DNA from: Cenococcum geophilum 1.58
Lineage: Eukaryota > Ascomycota > Dothideomycetes > Gloniales > Gloniaceae
Assembly (NCBI GenBank): GCA_001692895.1
Contig: KV748197.1
Span: forward strand, 439,813-503,812
Length of the DNA stretch: 64,000 bases
Direction of reading: 5' to 3'
The position numbers and the translations under genes were made by a program. Shown one piece after another: positions 12,491 through 22,785 of the stretch. Under the pieces are notes generated by a model, which did not search any database, was not told where the DNA came from, and saw nothing but the letters and a program-made list of their open reading frames with translations. Every line of letters starts with the position of its first letter. The first letter of the stretch is position 1.

Positions 12491-13610
12491 TCCAGGATAC
12501 ATATATATTACAGAGCTACAAGAGTTATATATATAGCAAGTTTGCCCAAACTGCTTGCCCAGTTCCTTGCTACGGTTTTCCACGCAGTACGCTTCTATAG
12601 TAGCCAGCCAGCCAAACTAGTTCCTGCCCGTATGCACCTAATTTGCTCTATAAGCCTATCCTTACAGCCTACCCCTACCTAGATAGACCAACACGCGCAT
12701 CCGTCCTTTCGGGCTATATAGACAGTGTCGTTAATAAGGTGTTAATCCTTCCTCTAAGATAGGTCTACTAGGGGTTAGAGCCTAGCAAAGGGGTAAGGTC
12801 CCTAGAGTTGTCCGTCGCTGCTATTATATACCACACCCCACAGCCGTTACTAGCTGCTTCGCGTTACCTATAACGCTCTTACAACAATAGGCCGACCGTG
12901 TCTTATAGGCGTGGGCCTATAATAACTCAACGCCGCGCAGCTATCGTCCCTTACGCCTACTAACCAAACTTATTGTCCTTCTATCTTAACCAATACCTAC
13001 ATCTAAGTCCGTTCTAGCTTACCTATATAGGTTCGTCCCAGCTCTTTCTTAGTCCGTTCTAGATTAATATCGCTGCCCAGAGAGGTCGCCATAGCTCTTT
13101 CTTAGTCTATTTTAGATTAACATCGCCGCCCAGAGAAGGGTTAACGCCGCTGCGTAGAAAGGGAGGATTAACGTCGCTAAATATGGTTGATAGTGTTAAG
13201 ATTCTTCCTATGCCCTCGCTGCCACAGCAGTCTTAGAGCGGAATAAGTACAGAGGTGCCCTATCGTCCCCTTAGACCTATCGCTTCCGCCAGTAAATGCA
13301 AGCGCTGGATTGTGGCCCTAGATCGGTCGTCTAGGTAGAGAGACGTTAGGTAGTTTTTAAGACCATTCCTCTGTTCTTAATAAGTTGTCTATAGTGGTTT
13401 TCGAGTCTTAGCACGCCAAGACCCGCGAAGACTCTGCTATTCTAACGGTGTCAAGGACGACGCATTCAAAAGCGTCCTCTAGCCACGACATAACGGCTGC
13501 ATCAGTAACAGACGAGATCCTCACTCTCAGCTTGACCGTACGGACAGGATGAGACGGAAAGGAACCCCCATAGGACAGTATGGGTCGGATCTCAATTTTA
13601 GTATTCCTTT
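12491..13610 (-). other. LINE X 5' segment of unknown origin
   Basis: 1.1 kb between the RT fragment and the 5' end of X. No ORF or LINE domain is recognisable, and I found no match to LINE Y or Z. It includes a 45-bp imperfect tandem duplication (13034-13130, agctctttcttagtc...atcgc). Its outer 250 bp are rich in CA/TG and look unaffected by RIP. It may be a 5' UTR joined to the RT fragment by internal deletion. Confidence 0.5.
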
Positions 13611-13625
13611 TAGCTCGTTAAATTA
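13611..13625. repeat. Right target-site duplication of LINE X
   Basis: An exact copy of tagctcgttaaatta at 4242-4256. Confidence 0.95.
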
Positions 13626-16600
13626 TAGAAGATTATATAAAAATTATCTCCTTACTATTATTATTATAGCCTTAGATAATAAGCCTTAATTTTTAAATAG
13701 GGCGTTAGTAGCTTTGCCTTTAATCTCATTAACTATTCTTAACTTAAAGATGTAAACTTTATTAAACTTAGTAGGGTTATACTTCTTAAACTTAAAGACT
13801 CCTCTTATAATAAGACCATCGATCTTCTGCTTATTAGATACTTAGAAAGGAGCTCTAGAAGTTATAATATAACCTTCCTTTTAAAGCTATTTTGCGAGCT
13901 TAAAGTTAGCCTTCTCCTTAGCTGTTATAAAGGCCATTAACAGCTTAGCTCTATTCTTAATAGCGGTAATAAATTGCTCTTTAAAATTAATAAGATATTA
14001 ATAATTTTATAATCCCTTTAGGCAACCTCTACCGCGTTATAGTTACGGCGTATCTACTATAATTATATTAGAATTATAGTCGCCTTCTAAAGTATATTAA
14101 TCGTAGCTCTCCTCTAGGGCATTTTCTATAGCATTTTGTAAAGGCTTAGAACTATTATCTTTATAGTAAGGCTTAATAACAGTTAAGCGGAATTAAGTAG
14201 GTCTGTAAAGTATCTAAATAGTATAAGTTTAACTATTTATTATAATAAGTTAATATAGGCCTAACTATTTTCCCTTTTTACGCTATACGTATATCTTAAA
14301 CTAGAGTGGCAGATTAAGCGTAGTTAAGGTATTTAGGCTATTTCTTATTCCTAGTACGTTGTTAACCTAGCGTATAGCGTAGAGATATTATACTATCTTT
14401 ATTGCCTTGCGAATAGCCTTAGCTTATTATATAATAAAGGGAAATAGTAGAGAATTATTAGTTATTTAAGGGTAGGCGCTAAAGACTAGTAATATAGGTA
14501 TAAGTTTATCTAGGCTAGCGGAATTATTAATAGCTTTAATAGCTATTTATAAGATAAGTTTTTTACTAATATCCTCTAGTTTTAAAGAGATAATCTTATA
14601 TACGTGGCGTAATAGCGTGTAATATTACTCCACTTTTTTAATACTATTTTATGCCTTAATAGGGACTTCCTTAACCTTAATTGCCATTACCTTTATCTAT
14701 TATTAAAACTCTATAGATAAGAAGTTCTTTTCTACGTTATAGATAATTTAATTAGGGGGTCCTAGGTAGATATTAATCTAGTATAATTAAAGGGTATCCT
14801 ATGCGTTCTTAGCTAATATATCCTTTAAGAATTGTATAGCTTAGAAGGAGGTTAAGGAGTTAATAACTTAGAGTACTGGCTTACCGCTAAGATATATAAC
14901 GTTAATAATAATATAGAAGTTAAAGTTGTAGTTATCTTTAAGGGTAAACTTAAATCGGCTAGGGGATTTCTAGTTTATTTAGTAGTAATAGTAGTACTTT
15001 ATAAGATATTTAATCGCCTTAATTTTAACCTTATAGCCTACTTACTGGAGAACCCTAAGTAATTAGTAAACTAATAGGTGACTAAAATAATAGTATAGTT
15101 GGCGTAACTCTAACTTAGTTAAATAGCTTTAAACAACGCTCTTTTCTAGTTATTAAAGGAGTAACTAAGGGTAGCCCTACTTGCGTATAATAGGCACCTA
15201 ATTATTTCCCTATATAAGTATATTCTTAAGGTTATTAAGCTTAACGCCTAATTAATTTATATCCCTAATGTGAAATAGAAATAGAGTGTTTATAGGAATA
15301 ATGTGGAAAGTAATATATCCTAAGGGGGTTTAGACCCTAATTATACTAAGAGAGATTATAGTACCTTTACTAAAGCAAATCGTATATTAGCCTACCGTTA
15401 ATTAGTTAATTTAAATAGAGCTATTAAGCTGCTAAAGAGCTTAAACTTAGGGTTCTCCTACTATAGATACTCCTGCGGCTCCTATATCTGGTATAATACT
15501 ATAAAAGACGTTTACTAAGTATCTATTATTAAAGAAAAACGCGGAACTCTTCTTTAGCTTATTAAAGATATTTAACTTTATAATAGAATAGAGCGTAGAT
15601 TAGTTATTAAGAATAGTGACAGTTTATATACTATTTACCTTACTATACTTAGTAAAGTATTAGTTAGAAGAGTAGTCCTTAATTTCTATATCTATAAGGA
15701 GCTATTTAGTCTTATTAACCTTACCCTTAAGATCTTTTACACCTTTATATTAAACCAGGAAGCTTTAAAAGTAGGCTATAGTAACTTTATAATTTCTAAT
15801 ATTTCTTATACTCTAACGGAACTTATTATATGCCTCCTTTTGCTTATTAAGGGAGTGTTTAGTTAACTAGTAATTTAGCTTCTTATAAACGTAGCACTTC
15901 TTTTAATAATTACTTTAAAATAAACCTCTATAAGGACCTCCATAATTACCTTATAGTTAATATTAATTATACTCTTTACTGTATTCCCTACTACGGCTAC
16001 TATATATTTAGTTAGTCTAGTTATAATTATATTAGTTAGGATTACTTAATTGGGTAAGGTTTTTAGTATAGAACTATTAAGATTCTTATATTTATATTAT
16101 AGTACCTACGGTAAAGCGTAGCTTAGCATATACTCTTTTAAATGTATTTATAGGTTTATATAGCGCTAAGTTATACTTAGGAACACTATAGCATGCTAAG
16201 ATAACCTAGTCCCTTAGGCTATTCTTATTTTAGTAAGTTTTAGTAAGGCTACATTAAATTTTCTAGAGTTTATTAAAGAGTAGTTAAAGGCACTCTAAAT
16301 AAGTCTTTATTAGGTTAGAAGTAATAANTNTNTANAATATAGTNTCNNGCNATTNNNANATATAAAGTTAGNNATTCTTATTAGTNTTAAAGTANGCTNT
16401 ANTNAGCTAAAGCATTATATTAAAGCTATAGTTTTTACCCGTAATATAGTTGTAATAAAATATTACTGCCCGTCTCTTTAATATAATAGAGAAAGCGTAG
16501 TAGTACTAGTAGCATTAAATTCTAACCTTATTATAACAGTTATAGAAGACTTATAGTTTTGCTCTAAGTATATTATACAGTTCTCCTTTAAACTTCTTCT

Positions 16601-16650
16601 CTTCGTCTAAATATACCTTTATTAGATTCGTAACTTCTTATAGTAGAGGC
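13611..16650 (-). pseudogene. Copia B gag-protease-integrase-RT (N-terminal) remnant
   Basis: On the minus strand from right to left: a zinc knuckle near 15845-15905 (KCYVYKKLNY...LTKHSLN), an aspartic protease near 15460-15510 (PDIGAAGVS; the DTG loop reads DIG), the integrase core near 14640-15010, and the start of RT at about 13640-13820 (LIIRGVFKFKKYNPTKFNKV). RT continues at 4256 after the LINE insertion. The left TSD copy is at 4242. Ambiguous bases occur at 16327-16410. The part upstream of the zinc knuckle is much less like copia A than the pol part. Confidence 0.8.
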
Positions 16651-17618
16651 TTACTAGTTAGCTAGGGTAAAAGAGCTAAAGGTGGCGGAGGGGGTAGTAA
16701 AAGAGCACCTCTAGGTAGGAGAGCACGTCCTAGTAGGAGAGTACCTTTAGGTAGGGGATTAGCGTTCTAAAGGTTTTAATACAAATTAAAGTTGCCTTTT
16801 AAAGAATATAGGTTAGTTTTAGGTTTCCGTAGTTAACGTATAATCTTAGCTTCCGTCTATACTAGTTCTTCTATACTAATAATAACGGCCTAAATATTGC
16901 TAGCAATTAGGTTACCGTTTTTAATAATATATACCCCATTCCTATAAAGGAAGTCTTAGAAAATTTAAATAATATTAATATTACTAAGTACCTAAGTGTC
17001 GGCGGTCTATCCTACGAAATCCTTCCTAAAATATTCCCATAGTTATAAATTAGCGTAGTATTTACTTTAGTAGAATAGAATATAGTATAAGAGAAAGCCA
17101 TTAACTTATTTTGCGGTATAAGTTATTATATTAATAGTAAATTCGTCCTAATTTTTATTAATAAATTTCGTGTATATAGCTACCCCTAGTAGTAAGGAGT
17201 TTTCCTAGTCATTTAAAGTAGGCGTAGCCATATTTTTAGAGGAAGGGAAGTATTATTGGTTTAAGGATTATTGTTTAGTACGCGTTCGTAATATATATTT
17301 ATTATTTAGTACGTGTTTATAATATATATTTGCGATTATAGGGCTTAGGATTAGTTCTAGCCTTAAATCGCAAAGACTTATAAAGCGTATTATTTTACGT
17401 AATAGACGTAAGAATCCGTAATCTTAGAAAGGCTTAGGACTAGTTCTGGCCTTTAAATCCTTAAATTTATAAAAGAGTTCTATTTAAGGTTTAGGACCAG
17501 TTCTAACCTTAAAAAATAGCTTTCTCTAGCATGAGTAGCACTAGTATAGTAGCTTATCTCTTTTTGGTAGAATACCTAGCTATTCTATAGTATAACAGTA
17601 AAGTTAACTACTAATTAG
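16650..17618 (-). other. Copia B leader / N-terminal gag with short repeats
   Basis: No supported gene. It holds imperfect repeats of about 20 bp at 16690-16760 (gtaggagagcacgtcctag type), a 33-bp duplication at 17273-17335 (tttagtacgcgttcgtaata), and three copies of a 23-bp motif (ggcttaggactagttctggc type) near 17345, 17428 and 17486. The primer-binding site next to the LTR reads CTAATTAGTAGTTAAC on the minus strand. Confidence 0.6.
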
Positions 17619-17781
17619 TGTTGGTTACATAAGGTGATATTACGTAGCTACGGTTCGTAGATAGTATAATGATTATTATTCTATATATTCTTCCTGCTTA
17701 AGGAAGGGCGAGGAGCTTAAGGCTCCTCGCTACGCTAGTGCCGCGGCGACATATAACGGCAACTTGCCTATATTCCCAACA
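17619..17781 (-). repeat. 5' LTR of copia B
   Basis: 163 bp from tgttggttacataagg to tattcccaaca, with TG...CA ends similar to those of the copia A LTR. Directly outside it the hAT sequence begins (cttat is the candidate TSD). The other LTR is off the window. Confidence 0.75.
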
Positions 17782-19405
17782 CTTATCCTTAGCCTTAGTA
17801 GCTATTACCTATAAGAAATAATTAGCTAAAGAAATATTAAGGGTATCGTATAATATACTAATACGGTTTATATTATATCCTTAAGAATATTAACTAATTC
17901 TAGAACCCTTTCTAGTGTTATATAATCTCCTTAAAGAAATAGAGTTGCTTTATAGAAAGATTAAAGGAAATTATAAATTATATAAAGATATATCTATTTA
18001 CTTATTAAGAGGATATTATTTTTTAAGTTATCCTCTAGAGCTATATATAGTATAAAAAACCAGCTATTCTATCTTATACAATTATTAAGAGGAACTATTT
18101 TACTAGTACGTTTAATAAACCATTTTATATAGTTAGCTAAGCTGCGGATATAAACGATATAGTTATAAAGCTTCCCTATTAGCCCCATAATATATTATAT
18201 ATTTTTACCTCTTTTACGCTTTTTATCTAATACTAGCTCTAATTCTTTATCCTTCTTTATCTTTCTTTTAACTAGCGGTAGTACTTATTATACGATATCC
18301 TCCTCTTCTTTGTCTTCTTCTTTATCTTATTCCTTATCCTTTTTATTATATAAGTTTATAAGCTTCTTATCCTTTTTTAAACTAAATAGAAAGGCTTAAA
18401 TAATAAGATTAATAACGTGCCCCTAATAGCGAATTCTTTAATATGTTACGATCGAGTTAATTTTATATTTAAGGCTAAGCTATTAGCTAATTATACGATA
18501 GAGAACATTATTTAATTTAGTATTATCACTAATAAGAGCTCCAATCTTTGTTTTAATGCTATACTTAATAAGAACTAGACGAAGCGCCTTTTACTAATCT
18601 ATACTGCTCTAACTAGATACCGTATAAAGGGCAATTAAGGAGCTTCGGTATTTATCCTAGATATTAATAAAGCTAGCATAGATTCTAAGAAAAAGGGAAT
18701 AACTTAGAGAGGTCTAGATATCCATAGTAAGGCAAATATTTGTTTTTATAGATTAAAGTACTTTTTATATAATATCTTAACTCTTAGTAAAGTGTTTAAA
18801 AATTTAGGCTATAATTATTAAGTGGTATATAGGGATAATTAAGGGTGCTTCTTAATTTAATACTTTTACGAAAGTATAAAACTCTGGCTATTCTATATAT
18901 AAGAAGGGAAGCCGTTATACAATAATTAGATCTAGAAGTGCTTACTGTATAGTATTTTAATATACTATATACTTTAGAACCTTACCCTTAAGACCTTAAA
19001 CTTCTCCTCTTACTAAAAGCTTTTAATATAGTTCTAAAAGAGATCTCTCCCCCTAATCTTTTACTGTTATACGCTCCTAATTCTCTACTAAATTCTATTT
19101 AATATTATGTTTTTTAAGATGGCCTTATAATCTAACGGTTGAGGAATAGTATCCTTTTGGGTCTTAAGGAGGACAGTATTTATAAAAGTAGCGTTTCTTT
19201 ATATAGGCCTTTTCTTCCTTTATTGCCGTATAAGTATGTTTATAAATTAAGGAGACTTATTTTAAGATCTGTGTTATATAAGTAGTTAGAATTAAACCAG
19301 TATTAGCTTTAGTCTTAACGCCGCTTAAAAGGGCAGAAAGTATATTAACTTTAAAGGAATTATTATCGTTAAAGTTTTTGGGGTAAGTTTTACTAGTACT
19401 AGTCA
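17782..19405 (-). pseudogene. hAT transposase remnant
   Basis: The frame likely starts at the minus-strand ATG at 19405 (MTSTSKTYPKNFNDNNSFKV). A BED-type zinc finger is visible near 19080-19190 (RYFYKYCPP...HLKKH). A transposase core stretch at about 18400-18560 reads LGALISDNTKLNNVLYR...YKINSIVTY and GHVINLIIQAFLF; the NAD/DN context and the GHVINL motif are typical of fungal hAT transposases. An acidic/lysine-rich loop follows (KKDKEQDKEEDKEEED). The last recognisable segment is FL.SFYKATLFL.GDYITLE near 17930. The C-terminal dimerisation domain is missing from the window. Confidence 0.8.
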
Positions 19406-19560
19406 TATTTATAGCGTTATATAATAGGGGGTAAAGGTTTTATTTTATAGTTAAAATTTTGCGGATATCCAGGTATTATCTAGATATTATCCGATATCCG
19501 GGCTATCCTTAAATAGGATTATTATCCGCCCGACCGGATAGGATAATTTATCCTCCGTAA
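17782..19560 (-). mobile_element. hAT DNA transposon (truncated by copia B)
   Basis: A minus-strand hAT element with its 5' end near 19.5 kb, where a GC-patterned terminal segment occurs (ggatatccaggtattatc..., atccgcccgaccggatagg). Its C-terminal part has been separated by copia B and lies left of the window. The exact outer end and the 8-bp TSD cannot be fixed from one side. Confidence 0.75.
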
Positions 19561-19569
19561 GTCTGAGAA

Positions 19570-19600
19570 AGCGAGCCACCCCACGTAGCGAGCCATATAT
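19570..19600 (+). repeat. Left arm of long-distance 31-bp inverted repeat
   Basis: The 31-bp arm begins agcgagccaccccacgtagc and ends gccatatat. It matches the reverse complement of 28959-28989 with one mismatch. Each arm holds two copies of agcgagcca and keeps its CA/TG dinucleotides. It could be the terminal repeat of a 9.4-kb DNA transposon, or two copies of a small dispersed repeat. Confidence 0.8.
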
Positions 19601-20675
19601 AGGTGATATTTAATTAATTTATAATAAAATTAACAACGAGCTTATATACATTTCAAATAGGCCAAATTAAAGCCTTTATATTACTCTTTCGATCTTAATA
19701 TCGCTTGAATTAATTTAACTACGTTATAGTAGTGATATAGACCTACGCGCCGACTAATTGCACGGACGACTACTATATTCCTACGACGTCCCTTTCCGGA
19801 TCAACGACCCTTTAATATACTTATTTATAGGCTATAGATTATACCTAAATATATAATAGAGCCTTTTCAAAGCCAAGATATAAAGGGATTAAATATACCT
19901 ACTGCTTTACGCACTCTAAAGACACTAACGACTCCATTAGAGCTTAATATCGCTATATTAAATAGAGCCGTTCTAAACCCTAATAAGTATAATTAGGATT
20001 AGGCTTACCTTTATACGGGTAAGAGTCTTTAAGATGGTTGTATAATTATAAAATGGAGGGCCTATGGCTTTCCAGGCGCTATAGATCGTATTAGGGGTAA
20101 ATACCTATATATACACCTTTAGTTAGAGCTTTAAGAAAATTCTTTATTAACGCCTAAGTGGCTATATTAATAGAAGGTATCTACTTACTCCCTATAGTAG
20201 TAAGAAAGTGGCCTAAAATAACCTATATCTAGTGGTTAAAGCTTATAAGTTAAATAAGGTGGTAAAGCTATTAAGATAGTCCTACGCGCGAGCGTATACT
20301 TAACAAATTGCTAGGTAAGGTAGCTCCAATAATTATCTACTAAAATTAGGCAATATTACTATATTTTACAGTCGGAATCTTTTATAAAATGTCTTGTATA
20401 TCTATTATAATGTTCGATATAATATAGGCCTAAAGAGTTATCTATTTACCTATTAGGGAAGATAGCGTATATATATCCGCAAAGGCTCTTATTTTGTTTA
20501 CTAATATAATACTATCTTTTCTAGTAGTATTACGCGTTCTAGATTAGGAAGGTAGGCGGTAGAAAGCTATTGACGTAAATCGTTTTAATTATAGATACTA
20601 ACTTACGAGTACTTACATCGGGAAAATATTCGCAGGATGAGATTCAAGTAGACTTTGGTTTTCGCGTTTCGCGTA
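19601..20675. other. Unassigned RIP-damaged region
   Basis: About 1.1 kb inside the left inverted-repeat arm. Plus-strand translation around 19850-20090 gives a run with several Lys, Arg and Tyr residues (KPRYKGIKYTYCFTHSKDTN) that could be a decayed transposase, but I do not recognise a family. No long open frame survives. The right edge shares 16 identical bases (ggaaaatattcgcagg) with 29205-29220. Confidence 0.4.
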
Positions 20676-21370
20676 ATTGACATGCAATTTGACCAACTCG
20701 ACACGCAATTGACCAACTTGACACGCAGTTGACCTAACGTGGGTCACCGGGTTATGACGGTCCACCTAGTTATGACGGAAATCTGACCGCCTATCTAATT
20801 AGGAAAAGCGGTTTCCTATTTCGGTATTCTGCCGGAAAATATCGCCTCAAGCGACGAAGAGGCCTCAGATGAGGACTTTAATCCGCCAACTCGCGGTTAT
20901 ATAAGCAATCAGCCGCCTAATACGCTGTAAAAAGTCGATATAGACTCTCTCCTATATATATTTAAGGCTTCATTCGGGTTTAATAATAAAATAATGCTTT
21001 GCGATGGTTTTTACTAGCGATTTGCCTGCAAATCGGCATTCGGCAGTATTTTGGTGTTCCGTCATAACTAGGTGGACCGTCATAACCCGGTGACCCACGT
21101 TACTTGACATGCAATTTAACCAACTCGACACGCAGTTGACCTACTTGACATGCAATTTAACTAACTCAACACGCAGTTGACCTACTTGACATGCAATTTA
21201 ACTAACTTAACACGCAGTTGACCTACTTGATATACAATTTAACTAACTCGATATGCAGTTAACCTATTTAACAACTTTAAAAGCTAACTGNATATCCTTT
21301 NANACGCAGTTAACCTACTTAAAAGTTAAATAATACGCAGTTAACCTACTTAACAACTTTAAAAGCTAAC
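20676..21370. repeat. 41-bp minisatellite (two 20/21-bp half units), split by a MITE
   Basis: The unit reads cttgacatgcaatttaacca followed by actcgacacgcagttgacct plus one a, so each unit is itself a diverged duplication. Copies lie on both sides of the MITE at 20737-21100. The right-hand copies decay progressively towards 21370 and include a few ambiguous bases. Confidence 0.9.
20737..21100. mobile_element. MITE with perfect 44-bp terminal inverted repeats, TA target
   Basis: The left end (acgtgggtcaccgggttatg, 20737-20780) is an exact reverse complement of the right end (21057-21100). TA flanks both sides (20735-20736 and 21101-21102). Removing the insert and one TA restores the minisatellite sequence gacctacttgac. 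The 364-bp element shows no RIP damage. Each terminal repeat holds two copies of ttatgacgg. No transposase is encoded; a short internal frame (ASSDEEASDEDFNPP) may be a relic of a parent gene. TA duplication points to mobilisation by a Tc1/mariner/pogo-type transposase. Confidence 0.93.
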
Positions 21371-21430
21371 TGTATATTTCTTAACGTGCGATTAAGGTAA
21401 AGTTATATGCTATATATTAACTATTATATA

Positions 21431-21472
21431 TAATCTTATACAATCTTATACAATCTTATACAATCTTATAGT
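21431..21472. repeat. 10-bp tandem repeat, 4 copies
   Basis: caatcttata is repeated head to tail. Confidence 0.9.
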
Positions 21473-21483
21473 TTATTACTTGG

Positions 21484-21835
21484 AGGCTCTGCCACGAGGC
21501 TCTACACGAAGCTCTGCGTACAGAGGCTCTGCACGAAGCTCTGCGCATAGAGGCTCTACACGAAGCTCTACACGAAGCTCTGCGTACAGAGGCTCTGCAC
21601 GAAGCTCTGTGCATAGAGGCTCTGCACAAAGCCTCTGCACGAAGCTTCGCATAAAGGCTCTACACGAGGCTCTACACGAAGCTTTGCCTACAGAGGCTCT
21701 GCCACGAAAGCTCCTTGCACGAAGCTCTGCACGAAGCTTCTACACGAAAGGCTCTACGTTACAGAGAAGGGCTCTGCACGAGGCTCTGCGCGAAGCTCTG
21801 CGTACGGAGGGCCTCTAACACGAAGCTTCTACATC
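21484..21835. repeat. Minisatellite, acgaagctctgc / gtacagaggctctgc type
   Basis: Head-to-tail units of about 12-15 bp, often in a 27-bp higher-order pair. The 112-residue open frame through it only reflects the repeat (RGSTRSSAYRGSARSS) and is not a gene. CA/TG are abundant, so RIP has not acted. Confidence 0.85.
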
Positions 21836-21930
21836 GGGTCCCCGCACGTGCCTCTGCCAAGTTACCCCCTTAGCCAGCCACCTTATTTTTTACCCTTCCT
21901 TACATCCTCCCTACCTTAGGAGGCCACTAG

Positions 21931-22053
21931 AACGGGCAGCCAGCAGAGGACCGTCGCCAGAACCAGACAACCGTCGCTAGAACCAGACGACCGTCGCCAG
22001 AACCAGATGACCGTCGCCAGAACCAGACGACGACCGTTCGAACGACCAGCCAG
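21931..22053. repeat. 20-bp minisatellite (first block)
   Basis: The unit gaccgtcgccagaaccagac is repeated about five to six times with few changes. The same unit returns at 22300-22550. Open frames here on both strands are repeat artefacts. Confidence 0.92.
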
Positions 22054-22290
22054 CAAACACCCACGAACGATTTAATTAATTGATCGATCGAATTGAACCA
22101 GAGCTTTAATATTGGGCCCGTCACCGAATCGAATCAAGACTTCCTTAGGGAGGCACCCCAGACGACTACCGTTTGAATGTACAGCCAGCGAACGGCTATA
22201 GAGAACGATTCGAATCAATAAGAGCCTTCGATCAGGCCGACTCCTCCCCCAAATTAAACCAGACACTAACCGCAGGTAGGCAGGCAGGTA
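22054..22290. repeat. Segmental duplication, copy 1
   Basis: A non-tandem block of about 230 bp (acgaacgattta...; gggaggcaccccagacgac; ctcccccaaattaaaccaga) that recurs at 22551-22785 with scattered transitions and small indels. Each copy is preceded by the 20-bp minisatellite, so the larger unit is about 500 bp. Confidence 0.88.
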
Positions 22291-22299
22291 GGTAGGTAG

Positions 22300-22550
22300 G
22301 ACCGTTGCCAGAACTAGACGACCGTCGCCAGAACTAGACGGACCGTCGCCAGAACTAGATGACCGTCGCCAGAACCACGACCGTCGCCAGAACTAGACAA
22401 CCGTCGCCAGAACTAGACGACCCGTCGCCAAAACCACGACCGTCGCTAGAACTAGAACGAACGTCGCCAGAACCAAATGACCGTCGCCAGAACAACAGAC
22501 GACCGTCGCCAGAACTAGCAGACGACCGTTACCAGAACCAGACGACAACC
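22300..22550. repeat. 20-bp minisatellite (second block)
   Basis: The same gaccgtcgccagaactagac unit as at 21931, about 12 copies, with occasional 1-3 bp length variants. Confidence 0.92.
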
Positions 22551-22785
22551 GTTCAAACAACCAGCCAGTAAACACCACGAACGATTCAATCAATCAATTG
22601 AATTAATCCAGAGCCTATTACCGAATCAAATCGAATCAAGGCCTCCTAGGGAGGCACCCTAGATGGACCACTGTTCGAATGTACAGCTAGTGAACGGCCA
22701 TAGAGAACGATTCGAATCAATCAGAGCCTTTAATCGGGCCGACCTCTCCCCCAAATTGAATTAGACACTATAGGCAGATGTAGAT
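22551..22785. repeat. Segmental duplication, copy 2
   Basis: Homologous to 22054-22290; for example gaacgattcgaatcaatcag and ctcccccaaattgaattaga match copy 1 with transitions. Confidence 0.88.

Larger units (their letters stand above)
4257..13610 (-). mobile_element. LINE X (Tad-type), internally deleted, split by LINE Y
   Basis: A minus-strand non-LTR element whose 3' end is at 4257 (cggtaaattgaatttattat on the minus strand, an A/T tail) and whose 5' end is at 13610. The 3' end is an inverted match to LINE Z at 51050-51310. Without LINE Y (4531-11145 plus a 15-bp TSD) X is only about 2.7 kb, so most of a normal 5-6.5 kb LINE is missing. It keeps the second half of RT plus the C-terminal domain and a 1.1-kb 5' segment. 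The 15-bp TSD is exact. Confidence 0.88.
3413..17781 (-). mobile_element. Copia B, LTR retrotransposon split by LINE X (and LINE Y within it)
   Basis: This is a minus-strand Ty1/copia element. Its 5' LTR is at 17619-17781; gag, protease, integrase and the start of RT run leftwards to 13611; RT resumes at 4256 and RNase H is cut at 3413 by copia A. The LINE insertion at 4257-13610 is bounded by a 15-bp TSD that also joins the two halves of the RT frame. The element interrupts a hAT transposase gene at 17781/17782. It is the oldest layer of this stack apart from the hAT. Confidence 0.85.

Noticed and set aside
21480..21818. 112-residue open frame, plus strand
   Set aside because: It lies wholly within a minisatellite and its protein is only the repeat translated (RGSTRSSAYRGSARSS); no start context or domain.
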